Source of the DNA: Hymenobacter metallilatus
GTDB taxonomy: Bacteria > Bacteroidota > Bacteroidia > Cytophagales > Hymenobacteraceae
Direction of reading: 5' to 3'
DNA: 64,000 bases
Assembly: GCF_003944705.1 (NCBI RefSeq)
Contig: NZ_RWIS01000003.1
Location: 372,001 to 436,000 of the forward strand
The notes beneath the pieces are model-generated. The model had not been told where the DNA came from and did not search any database. It saw nothing but the letters and a program-made list of their open reading frames with translations. Positions 38,148 to 47,165 of this stretch are shown here, piece after piece. The position numbers and the translations under genes were made by a program. Position 1 is the first letter of the stretch, and the number at the start of each line of letters is the position of its first letter.

Positions 38148-38903
38148 TTAGTGCACAGCGTATGCTCCGGCGGCCGTAACCGTTACGCTGGGGAGCTCAT
38201 GGGTAGCTTCGAAGGCCTCATACCCGGGGGCCAGCTGCTGCCAGAACGCCAGGTGCGGGCTGGTCATGCGGCGGGCCAGATTATCGGCGGTCAGCTCAAA
38301 CGGGAAAATGTGCACCGGAATACTGGCCTGCCCGGCGCTGCGGGCCTCTACTGCCAGCACGTACAACTCCCGGATGCCTTCATCGGTAATGGGCAGGCAG
38401 CCGATGGTTTCGTGGGAGCCGTGGATGAAAATGTCGTTGCCGGGATCCTGGGGGCCGGCCCGGAACTGGTCGGCGGCGTTGGGGTAGTCGAGGCCCAGGG
38501 AGAGGTGAAACCGGCTGTCGGGGTTGAAGCGGTTGATGGTATAAAAGCCCTCCGGAATCTGCCCGTCGTGGGCCCGTTGCTTCGGCCCCAGCGTACCCGA
38601 GGTGCCCGCCAGCCGGAACGTGCGCAGCAGCACAAACTGTCCTTCACCCTGATTGCGCCCCCACACCTCTACTCGCCGGCCCACTTTAAACGCCCGCAGA
38701 AACAGCTCCAGCCGCCCGGGGGCCAGGCCGTTGCGGCGCAGCAGTGCCCCGGTGGCTGTTTCGTAAGCAGCGTAGGCCGCCCGCACCCGTGGGAATTGCA
38801 GCTGGTTGGCCCGGAAGGTTGGGTTAGGCTCGGGCGTACGCACCGAAGAGCGGGCGGCCAGCGCCACCAGTAGCACGGTTGCCACCAGGAAAAATACACG
38901 CAT
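38148..38903 (-). CDS. L,D-transpeptidase (YkuD)-like protein
   Basis: DIFIHGSHETIGCLPITDEGIREL resembles the catalytic HG...G-C motif. Confidence 0.75.
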   Translation of the reverse strand: MRVFFLVATVLLVALAARSSVRTPEPNPTFRANQLQFPRVRAAYAAYETATGALLRRNGLAPGRLELFLRAFKVGRRVEVWGRNQGEGQFVLLRTFRLAGTSGTLGPKQRAHDGQIPEGFYTINRFNPDSRFHLSLGLDYPNAADQFRAGPQDPGNDIFIHGSHETIGCLPITDEGIRELYVLAVEARSAGQASIPVHIFPFELTADNLARRMTSPHLAFWQQLAPGYEAFEATHELPSVTVTAAGAYAVH

Positions 38904-39034
38904 AACAGGGAGAGGTAACACCGCTGAGGCAGCGGCCGGGCTCCTGAAACGGCCCCGCAACCGGTTTAGTATTGTGCTCCGGATATATTCAGCAAGGCGG
39001 ATTATCCTTCCGGCCCGTTTTGCGTACCGAGCCT

Positions 39035-40006
39035 ATGTCTCTTGTTTCCGCCGCCGCTGCCTACCTACCCGACCCCTTAGGCCCCGATTTCGAGCAGCTC
39101 AGCCTGATGCAGCCTCCCGATTATGAGGGGCCGGTGCGGGCCGTGCTGGTGCGTTGCCACCTCAACCCTGCTTCTGCTGCAGGCCGGGCCGTGCTGTACG
39201 TACACGGCTTCAACGACTACTTTTTTCAGCGGGAAATGGCCTTGGAGTACACGGCGCACGGCTACCGGTTCTACGCCCTCGATTTGCGCAAGTACGGGCG
39301 GGCTCTGCTGCCCCACCAGCAGCCTAATACCGTGCGCAACCTCCAAGAGTATTTCCCCGACCTGGATGCAGCCCTGGCCCGGATACAGGCCGAGAGCCAT
39401 ACCGAGGTGCTGCTGAGCGGCCACTCCACCGGTGGCCTTATTACGGCCCTGTATATAGCCCAGCGGCAGCCGCCGCAGGTGAAGGCGCTGGTGCTGAACA
39501 GCCCGTTTCTGGAGTTGCATCAGTCGTGGCTGCGGCGGCAGGTGGCGGTGCCGGTGGCAGTAGCGCTGGGAGCCTACTGGCCCACGATGCCCCTGCCCGC
39601 CGGCCTGCCCGATACCTACGGGCAAAGTCTGCACCGGGCGTACCGGGGCCAGTGGGACTACAACCTGGCCTGGAAGCCCAACCGCGTATTTGCCGTAAAT
39701 GCCGGCTGGCTGCGGGCCATCCGCCGGGGGCAGGCCCGGGTGCGGCGTGGGTTGCACCTGTCGTTGTCGGTGCTGGTGCTGCACTCCGCCCACACGGCCA
39801 CCGGCCGCCGCTGGCACGAGGAGTTCCAGCGGGCCGATATTGTGCTGAATGTGGCCCACATCCGGCAGCTGGCTCCGCGTCTGGGCGAACAGGTAACGGT
39901 ACAGGCCGTGCCCGGAGCGGTGCACGACGTGTTTCTGTCGGCTCCGGCAGTGCGGGCGCAAGCGTACCGGCAGCTGTTCGCGTGGCTGCAAACGGTTATG
40001 GCGTAG
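39035..40006 (+). CDS. alpha/beta hydrolase
   Basis: VLYVHGFNDYFFQ, LLSGHSTGGLITALY. Confidence 0.88.
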   Translation: MSLVSAAAAYLPDPLGPDFEQLSLMQPPDYEGPVRAVLVRCHLNPASAAGRAVLYVHGFNDYFFQREMALEYTAHGYRFYALDLRKYGRALLPHQQPNTVRNLQEYFPDLDAALARIQAESHTEVLLSGHSTGGLITALYIAQRQPPQVKALVLNSPFLELHQSWLRRQVAVPVAVALGAYWPTMPLPAGLPDTYGQSLHRAYRGQWDYNLAWKPNRVFAVNAGWLRAIRRGQARVRRGLHLSLSVLVLHSAHTATGRRWHEEFQRADIVLNVAHIRQLAPRLGEQVTVQAVPGAVHDVFLSAPAVRAQAYRQLFAWLQTVMA

Positions 40007-40034
40007 CCAGGAAAATCAGGAGGGCGTAACTAAC

Positions 40035-40481
40035 ATGACTATGGGACGGATGAAAAGATATTGGCTGATGTGCTGGGCGCTGGCACTACTGGCGAGCGGT
40101 GCCCGGGCTCAGCAGCCGGGTTCCGCTCTGGCGGCTGCCATTCGGGCTGGCAAGTGGCAGCAGCGGATCCTGCTTCTGTGTGCCCCCAGTCCCGATAATG
40201 CCGCCCTGCGCCGCCAGCAGGCGCTGCTGCGGCCGGTGGGCCGGGAGCTGAATGCGCGGGATATGGTGGTGCGGGTAGTAGTGCCGGACCAGCTTTCCGC
40301 CCCCGACCAGCGCTACCTGCGGGAGCAGCTGAGAGTGAAAACCGGCGGCTTTGTGTTGCTGCTGATAGGGAAAGATGGAGGGGTGAAGCGACGGGAAACC
40401 GCCCCACTACCCGCCGCTGAGCTATTCTCAACGGTGGATGCCATGCCCATGCGCCAGCAGGAAATGCGCCCGCGCCAGTAG
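40035..40481 (+). CDS. DUF4174-like secreted protein
   Basis: Signal peptide; RKWQQRILLLCAPS-type start of the DUF4174 pattern. Confidence 0.6.
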   Translation: MTMGRMKRYWLMCWALALLASGARAQQPGSALAAAIRAGKWQQRILLLCAPSPDNAALRRQQALLRPVGRELNARDMVVRVVVPDQLSAPDQRYLREQLRVKTGGFVLLLIGKDGGVKRRETAPLPAAELFSTVDAMPMRQQEMRPRQ

Positions 40482-40522
40482 GGCACGCAGCAGTTCCGCA
40501 GGAGCCTGCGTACTTTCAGGCG

Positions 40523-41680
40523 GTGGCTGCTACTCCGGAGTATGATGTGCTGATTGTAGGAGCCGGTCCGGCCGGTACGGCCTGTGCCCTGGGCCTAGCC
40601 GGCAGCGGCCTGCGTGTTGGCCTGTTGGATAAGGCCGCCTTTCCCCGCGACAAAGTGTGCGGCGACGCTATTCCGGGCCCAACCCTACGGGCCCTGGCCC
40701 GCCTCAATCCACGCTACGCCCAGGAGTTACGCGAACTTACCCAGCCTCACCGCACCGATGTCAGCTGCAGCCGGCTGGTGTCGCCGCGGGGCCGGGAGCT
40801 AAGCGTGCAGTGGCAGGCTCCGGCCTTCAACAGCCCCCGGCTGCACTTCGACGAGGCCCTGCTGGTGCTGGTACGCCGTCATACTGCCACGGAAGTGCTG
40901 GAAAACAGTCCGGTGAAAACGCTGGCAGCTACTTCCGTGGGTGTAATGGTAACGCTGGCCGATGGTAGCACCCTCTCCACCCGCCTGGTTATTGGCTGCG
41001 ACGGGGCCAACTCGGCGGTGGGCCGGTGCCTGGTGCCGCACCCGCTTAACCGGCGGCGGCACTGCGCGGCCGTACGCGCCTACTACCAGGGCGTAGCCGA
41101 TGCCCCCGAAACTACCAGTGACTTTCTGTTTCTGCGCCGCTACCGGGCGGGCTACTGCTGGGTGTTTCCAGTGGGCAATGGCCTCTACAACGTGGGGTTT
41201 GGCATGTTGTCGGAGGATATTGCCCGCGAAAAAGTCGACCTGAAACAGGTGCTGAATGAGCTGCTGGCCACGCATCCGACGCTGGAGCCGCGCTTCCGCC
41301 AGGCCCGGCGGGTGAGCCCGCTCCAAGGGTTTGGTCTGCCCCTGGGTGGTGCCCGCCGGCCGCTTACCGGTTTCCGGGTCCTGCTCTGCGGCGACGCCGC
41401 CGCCCTCATTGACCCGCTGCAGGGGCACGGCATCGACAAAGCCGTAATCAGTGGGATGCTGGCGGCGGAGCAGGCCCGGCGTTGCTGCCAAACCCAGGAT
41501 TTCAGCCCTGCTTTCCTGCAGCAGTACGCCCAAGCCGTACACCAGCGCCTGGGCCGGGAGCTGCGCTTCCGCTACCGCATTATGCGCCTGCTGGCCCGGG
41601 TTCCGTGGCTGGTGGAGGCTGCCTTCCGGGCTAGCCAGTGGGCGTGGCTGCGGCGGTGGCTGGTACGGGTAGTAGGGTAG
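40523..41680 (+). CDS. geranylgeranyl reductase family / FAD-dependent oxidoreductase
   Basis: YDVLIVGAGPAGTACALGLAGSGLRVGLLDKAAFPRDKVCGD; LLCGDAAALIDPLQGHGI. Confidence 0.9.
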   Translation: MAATPEYDVLIVGAGPAGTACALGLAGSGLRVGLLDKAAFPRDKVCGDAIPGPTLRALARLNPRYAQELRELTQPHRTDVSCSRLVSPRGRELSVQWQAPAFNSPRLHFDEALLVLVRRHTATEVLENSPVKTLAATSVGVMVTLADGSTLSTRLVIGCDGANSAVGRCLVPHPLNRRRHCAAVRAYYQGVADAPETTSDFLFLRRYRAGYCWVFPVGNGLYNVGFGMLSEDIAREKVDLKQVLNELLATHPTLEPRFRQARRVSPLQGFGLPLGGARRPLTGFRVLLCGDAAALIDPLQGHGIDKAVISGMLAAEQARRCCQTQDFSPAFLQQYAQAVHQRLGRELRFRYRIMRLLARVPWLVEAAFRASQWAWLRRWLVRVVG

Positions 41681-42000
41681 AGGCCCCCGTTACGAGCCCC
41701 GCGAGAAAGTCCGTGTGCTAACGTTGTTTATCCAATGCACCTTGCCGGACGGAGCCACGCCATTCTGCGTGCCTACTGCCTGGGCCGCACACCACCGGCC
41801 CGTCAGATGCAGCGTACCGGACAAGCTGTTACTCTCCTGTTACAACGGTTTGGCGAACCACGCAGCGCGGACTGTAGTCCCAGTTCCCGCGTACTTCTCG
41901 GCCAGCAAAGCAGAAGACCCCGCTACGGGCAAAAGCCCGCGCTACGAACCGGATTTACCGCTTGCGGAACCGCTGTGCCTCAAGCCGCAAACAGCTGTTT

Positions 42001-42792
42001 TTAGCCGATGCTGCGGATAACGCCCCCATCTACCCGCACCGAAGCCCCATTGGTAGCCACGGCTAAAGGACTGGCGAGGTAGGCCACCATGTTGGCTACT
42101 TCCTCGGGCGTGATAAAGCGCTTGAGCAGAGATGAAGGCCGGGCGTCGCGGAAGAACTCGTGCTCTGCTTCCTCCCGGGTTTTACCATTGCCGGCTAGCT
42201 TCTGCAGAAACTCCTCCACTCCTTCGGAGGCGGTGGGACCGGGCAGCACCGAGTTAACGGTTACTTCGGTGCCAGCCGTAAGCTCGGCCAGGCCACGGGC
42301 TACGGCCAGCTGGGCCGTTTTGGTGGTGCCATAGTGAATCATTTCCTGCGGAATCTGCAAGCCCGATTCGCTGGAGATGAATAGGATGCGGCCCCATTTA
42401 CGGGCCAGCATCTGCGGGAAGTACTGGCGCGCGAGGCGCACCCCACTTAGCACGTTTACTTCAAAAAAGTGCAGCCAGTCCTCATCCGTAATGTCGGAGA
42501 AAGGCTTGGGCTCGAAGATGCCGACATTGTTGACCAGAATATCCACCGCGGGTACTTCCGACAACAGATGCTGCACCTGCTCGGCCTGGCCAAAATCCAC
42601 GGGTGCGCCGCGCAGCTTGGCGCCGGGCGTTTCGCGCAGAATGACGGCGCGGGCTTCGCTGATGCGGGCTTCTGTGCGACCAGTCACTACTACTTCGGCA
42701 CCTTCGGCGGCCAGGCGGCGGGCAATGGCCAGGCCGATGCCGGCGGTAGAGCCCGTTACCAGGGCTACTTTGTTGGTGAGATGCAAATTCAT
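42001..42792 (-). CDS. SDR family oxidoreductase
   Basis: VTGSTAGIGLAIARRLAAEGA, LVNNVGIFEPKPF, YGTTKTAQLAVARGLAE. Confidence 0.93.
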   Translation of the reverse strand: MNLHLTNKVALVTGSTAGIGLAIARRLAAEGAEVVVTGRTEARISEARAVILRETPGAKLRGAPVDFGQAEQVQHLLSEVPAVDILVNNVGIFEPKPFSDITDEDWLHFFEVNVLSGVRLARQYFPQMLARKWGRILFISSESGLQIPQEMIHYGTTKTAQLAVARGLAELTAGTEVTVNSVLPGPTASEGVEEFLQKLAGNGKTREEAEHEFFRDARPSSLLKRFITPEEVANMVAYLASPLAVATNGASVRVDGGVIRSIG

Positions 42793-42941
42793 AAGAAACG
42801 ATAACCAGCGTGGAAAGAAGGAGGTTGTATAACCCCACGGCCGCAGGTTTGTCTGCGGGGGCCATCCAATTTGTGCCGGTTGCGTACTTCCCAGGCCGGA
42901 TACCTACTTCTGTTTTTCGCTTTCTTTTACCGATTTACCGC

Positions 42942-43427
42942 ATGGATTTTACCTCATCCCGTCCCGAGGACCTGTTTTTTAACGCGGCCCGCCAGGGCGA
43001 CGTAGCTACCCTGCAACGGCTGCTGCAGGAGGGTGTGAATGTAAATACCCAGGATGGCCGCGGCTTCACGGCCCTGATTCTGGCTGCCTACGACAACCAC
43101 CTCGAAGCGGCCCGCCTGCTGCTGGAAGCCGGCGCCAACCCCAACGTGCACGATGCCAGCGGCAACACGGCCCTGATGGGTGTTTCATTCAAAGGCTACC
43201 CCGAAATTGCCCAGCTGCTCATCGACAACGGCGCCGACCTGAATGCCCGTAACGGCAACAATGGTACCGCCCTCATGTATGCCACGCTCTTCGGCCGCCA
43301 CAACCTTGTGCCCCTGCTGCTCAAGGCCGGGGCCGATACCACTCTGCGCGACGTGCGGGGCCTCTCGGCCCGCGACCTGGCCATTCAGCAGGGCAATACC
43401 ACCGCGCTGGAGCTGCTGCCGGAGTAG
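42942..43427 (+). CDS. ankyrin repeat protein
   Basis: Repeats DGRGFTALILAAYDNHLEAARLLLEAGANPNVHD and following. Confidence 0.9.
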   Translation: MDFTSSRPEDLFFNAARQGDVATLQRLLQEGVNVNTQDGRGFTALILAAYDNHLEAARLLLEAGANPNVHDASGNTALMGVSFKGYPEIAQLLIDNGADLNARNGNNGTALMYATLFGRHNLVPLLLKAGADTTLRDVRGLSARDLAIQQGNTTALELLPE

Positions 43428-43810
43428 CAGTCAGCGCCCTCAAACAGGCGCTGAGTTACCGTAACTTCTCTTGAGCAGTACGGGCCAGGATGCGGCAACT
43501 CAGTGCCTGTTCGGGGTAGGGGCCGGAGGGCCTGTCGGGTTTGCGGGAAGCTGCCTACCGCCTGTCCGGGCGCGGTGGCCTGGGCCGGCTGAGGCTACCG
43601 GCTGCGGCGTTGTTTCCTCTCGGGCAAAGCCCGGACCGGGGGCAAACAAGGCGCGGGCGAATAAATGAGGCGGTTGGTCGGTTTTTCGGCGGGGTTACTG
43701 GAGTAGCGGGGCAACGGCAGCGAGGTCGGCATTGGGTTTGAGTAAGGACAGACCGAACACGCGGTTCTCAATCTTACTTGCTTCAACCCTCACTTTTCAA
43801 CCCCTTCCTC

Positions 43811-44305
43811 ATGAAAAAGCAATTTTTGAGTTTTGCCCTCCTGCTCGGTCTGCTTGTTTCCGTTTCCGAAACCACTGTTGCCGCCCCTGCCGTTTCCGGG
43901 CAGGAGCAGCACCAGGATAAGCGCCTCTACCAAGCGGGCCGCCAGGGCCGCAGTCAGCGCCCCGATGGCCAGCAGGGTCCGCGCCGCCAGCAGCGCCTCG
44001 ATGCTATGGCTAAGGAGATGAACCTGAGCAGCAAGCAGAAATCCAAAGTGGAGAAAATCTACCAGGAGCAGCAGCAGCAGATGCAGGCCCTGCGCGGCCA
44101 GTCGGGCCAGGACCGGACCCAGCAGCGCGACGAGTTCAAGCGCATCCACGAAGGCACCGATAAAAAACTAAAAGACGTGCTGTCCAAAAAGCAGTACGCG
44201 CAGCTGGAAGCCAAGCGCCAGGAGCGGATGCGCCAACTGCAAAGCCGCCGGGGCGACCAGCGGCGCGGTGGCCCAGAACGCCGCGACTTCAACGGCCGGG
44301 GCTAA
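43811..44305 (+). CDS. secreted Arg/Gln-rich protein, Spy/CpxP-like composition
   Basis: Signal peptide MKKQFLSFALLLGLLVSVSETTVA; MNLSSKQKSKVEKIYQEQQQQMQ. Confidence 0.6.
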   Translation: MKKQFLSFALLLGLLVSVSETTVAAPAVSGQEQHQDKRLYQAGRQGRSQRPDGQQGPRRQQRLDAMAKEMNLSSKQKSKVEKIYQEQQQQMQALRGQSGQDRTQQRDEFKRIHEGTDKKLKDVLSKKQYAQLEAKRQERMRQLQSRRGDQRRGGPERRDFNGRG

Positions 44306-44342
44306 ACCGGCCTGTCCGTTCCGAGTTCCTATTCTGAAAAAC

Positions 44343-44448
44343 AGACCGTCATTCCGAGCGTAGCCGAGGAATCTCGCGTGCTGATGTTGCAAGGGTAAAC
44401 CTGACGTCAGCACGCGAGATTCCTCGGCTACGCTCGGAATGACGGTCT
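44343..44448. repeat. hairpin with 42-bp perfect arms (GTCATTCCGAGCGTAGCCGAGGAATCT family)
   Basis: 44343-44384 complementary to 44407-44448, 22-nt loop. Confidence 0.95.
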
Positions 44449-44651
44449 ATTTTGTGCAGGCTGTCAGGCCGGTTGTTGTGAGCTGATATTGTGATGACGT
44501 GGTGCAGATGAATCGGACCACTATCGGCCCGATGGTTTGCCGCCGGACCGGCGTCACCGCCGAAGCTTGCGGCTGCGTTACAATATTTCCCGTATCAACC
44601 CGACTACCGGAACAACCAGCTCCGATTGGCGGGGCTTCACATGTCGAGTTG

Positions 44652-45773
44652 ATGCGCAGAATTCTGAAAATAACCGGCCGCCTGGCCCTGGTGCTGCTGG
44701 CCGTATTGGTGGTGGCCGGCGTAGCCTTTGCCAACCTTAGCCCCGAGCTGGGCGGCAAGCCCACCAAAGCCCAGAAAGCCGCCTACGCCCGCACCGGCCG
44801 CTACCACGACGGTGAATTCCGCAACCTGGAGCCCACCGAGGTAATGACGGGGGGCAGCACGTTTTCGGTGCTGTGGCGTTTCCTGTTCACCAAAGTAACC
44901 AACGCGGCCCCGGCGGCTCCGCTGCCCACCCAGCCGCTCGATTCCAGCAGCATCACCCGCAAAACGCCCGAAACGGTGCGTGTCACCTGGTTCGGGCACT
45001 CGGCCAGCCTGGTGGAAATCGGGGGCAAAAACGTCCTGCTCGACCCCATGCTGAGCGTGCAGATGGGGCCACTTTCCTGGGTGACGCCCCGGCGCTACAA
45101 CCCCAGCCTGGCCATTACCGCCGAGCAGCTCCCGGCCATCGACGCCGTGCTCATCTCCCACGACCACTACGACCACCTCGATTACCAGACCATCCGCCGG
45201 CTCAAGGACAAAACGGCCCGCTTCCTGGTGCCGCTGGGTGTGGGGGCGCACCTGCTGGCCTGGGGCGTAGCACCCGAAAAAATACAGGAGCTGGACTGGC
45301 AGGATTCGGTGCGGCTGCCGGGCCTTACCATCATCAGCACGCCGGCCCGGCACTTCTCGGGCCGGGGCCTCACCAATCGCAACTCTACTTCCTGGAGTTC
45401 CTGGGTGCTGAAAACGCCCACCCACCGCGTGTTCTACAGCGGCGACGGGGGCTACGGCCAGCATTTCCGCGCCATCGGCCAGCAGCACGGCCCCTTCAAC
45501 CTGGCCCTGCTAGAATGCGGGCAGTACGACGCCAACTGGGCCCAGATTCATATGCTGCCCGAGCAAAGCGTGCAGGCCGCCCTCGATGTGCGGGCCCGCG
45601 CCATGCTGCCGGTGCACTGGGGCGCTTTCACCGAAGCCCACCACGCCTGGAACGAGCCCGTGCGCCGCGCCACGGCCGCCGCCGCCCTGCACCAGCTGCC
45701 CATCACCACCCCCGAGTTGGGCCAGCCCGTTACGTTGGGCCAGCCCCTGCCGCAGCGGCGGTGGTGGGAGTAG
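44652..45773 (+). CDS. MBL-fold metallohydrolase
   Basis: VTWFGHSASLVEIGGKNVLLDPML, LISHDHYDHLDYQTI. Confidence 0.92.
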   Translation: MRRILKITGRLALVLLAVLVVAGVAFANLSPELGGKPTKAQKAAYARTGRYHDGEFRNLEPTEVMTGGSTFSVLWRFLFTKVTNAAPAAPLPTQPLDSSSITRKTPETVRVTWFGHSASLVEIGGKNVLLDPMLSVQMGPLSWVTPRRYNPSLAITAEQLPAIDAVLISHDHYDHLDYQTIRRLKDKTARFLVPLGVGAHLLAWGVAPEKIQELDWQDSVRLPGLTIISTPARHFSGRGLTNRNSTSWSSWVLKTPTHRVFYSGDGGYGQHFRAIGQQHGPFNLALLECGQYDANWAQIHMLPEQSVQAALDVRARAMLPVHWGAFTEAHHAWNEPVRRATAAAALHQLPITTPELGQPVTLGQPLPQRRWWE

Positions 45774-45796
45774 CTGGAACGGTGTTGAGTAGAAAT

Positions 45797-45909
45797 AAAA
45801 ACTGTCATCCTGAGCGGAGCGAAGGACCTTATCAAGTAGAACGGCACTCGTAGCAATGGCCAGCTCTAAGGTGATAAGGTCCTTCGCTCCGCTCAGGATG
45901 ACAGTTTTT
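45797..45909. repeat. hairpin with 38-bp perfect arms (GTCATCCTGAGCGGAGCGAAGGACCTT family)
   Basis: 45797-45834 complementary to 45872-45909. Confidence 0.95.
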
Positions 45910-45955
45910 GAAACCGAAACCGGCCCGCTGCAGCAGCGGGCCGGTTTCGGTTTCA
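45909..45955. terminator. 22-bp-arm hairpin, 3-nt loop, at the stop of the 45953-46390 gene
   Basis: tgaaaccgaaaccggcccgctg-cag-cagcgggccggtttcggtttca. Confidence 0.85.
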
Positions 45956-46390
45956 GACAATGCCGGCAATATCCAGCGTTTCCAGCTCGGCTGCGGAGCC
46001 GGGCAGTTGGGTGCGGCGCAGCAGCTCCGCCAGCGGCGGCGGTAGCTCGGCCAGGGTGAGGGGTTGTAGGGGCCGGGCCACCGCGTAGTAGCGCGTATCG
46101 GTGCGCTCGTGCAGGCGGGTTTTGGCGAAGGAGAACAGCCCGCGCCGGGCGTAGCGGGCGGCACCCGGATAAGCCCCATCCTGGGCCAAAGCCGGCGCGG
46201 CCGCCGCCGCCGAATCGGTTTCCGGCCGCGTCAGGAAATACTGGTGCAGCTCCAGCAGCGCCGCCTCATCCGCCGCCACCGATTCCGGCAGCACCCCGCC
46301 CCCGGACGCCACGTGCACAATGTGCCCGGCCGCATCAGTAGCGAAGTAATCAATGTCGGCGTCTTCCTGGTCGATGTCGTGAATGCGCAT
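45953..46390 (-). CDS. hypothetical protein (145 aa)
   Basis: ORF starting MRIHDIDQEDADIDYFATDAAGHIVHVASGGG. Confidence 0.65.
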   Translation of the reverse strand: MRIHDIDQEDADIDYFATDAAGHIVHVASGGGVLPESVAADEAALLELHQYFLTRPETDSAAAAAPALAQDGAYPGAARYARRGLFSFAKTRLHERTDTRYYAVARPLQPLTLAELPPPLAELLRRTQLPGSAAELETLDIAGIV

Positions 46391-46696
46391 AAGAAGCTAG
46401 TGTGAGATGCTAATGCGAGGTATTCTCTTTGTGGTTTCTAACAACGCAAACAGCTACCAATACTGTCAGAGAAGCGCCCGAAAGTATAGAGTATAAGCAC
46501 GAAGCATACAGGCCGATATATAACAGCCAGGAATCAATAAAAGCAAAACCAAATGCGCCGACAAATCCTATGTCAATCCGTAAAACATAATTTTACAGAT
46601 TAGTACAAACTGCTGGTATTTTATTCTGTTGGATATATTTTTACACTGCACGGCAAAGCATGTTCAGTATTTTTTATGTGCCAGCTATTATCTGGT

Positions 46697-47137
46697 TTAA
46701 TTTTGCGTTTTCTTGTCTTCAATATGAATTAGTATGCGTTCATGTAATTGGGTTTCAATGTGTCCTTTTTCTAATGGATTCGATAGAATGCCCAGTATGT
46801 CGATGCCATTCATAAACCGGTAACTGCGTCCGTCATCAAAGTGTATTTTTGAAAGAAACGTGTTTCCATTAGATACTGACTTGTAATTCTGAAATGAATA
46901 ATTTCTGGTTGACCAGATTTGTTCAATTGCTATACTTTTATCCGTGAGAGTAACATTGGGTGTAAAAATCACAACTGATAGCAAGCACATTCCAAGCGTG
47001 CAAATAATTGTTATGATTGGTTCTTGTTGATGTAAAATTCCTCTGATGGCTGTCAGAGCCATCAGAGGGACTATGAATAATAAAATAGCCCATTTCTTTA
47101 ATTTAGATGAGTGGAAGCCTAGGGGAGTATTTTGCAT
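46697..47137 (-). CDS. small membrane protein in A/T-rich segment
   Basis: Two hydrophobic segments; composition clearly more A/T-rich than neighbours. Confidence 0.55.
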   Translation of the reverse strand: MQNTPLGFHSSKLKKWAILLFIVPLMALTAIRGILHQQEPIITIICTLGMCLLSVVIFTPNVTLTDKSIAIEQIWSTRNYSFQNYKSVSNGNTFLSKIHFDDGRSYRFMNGIDILGILSNPLEKGHIETQLHERILIHIEDKKTQN

Positions 47138-47165
47138 AATCTATTGTGCTTTGCAATTTAGTTAT

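Noticed and set aside
45832-46179. 115-aa minus-strand ORF with NCHPERSEGPY
   Set aside because: Translation of a repeat hairpin joined to a wrong frame of a neighbouring gene; typical spurious ORF.
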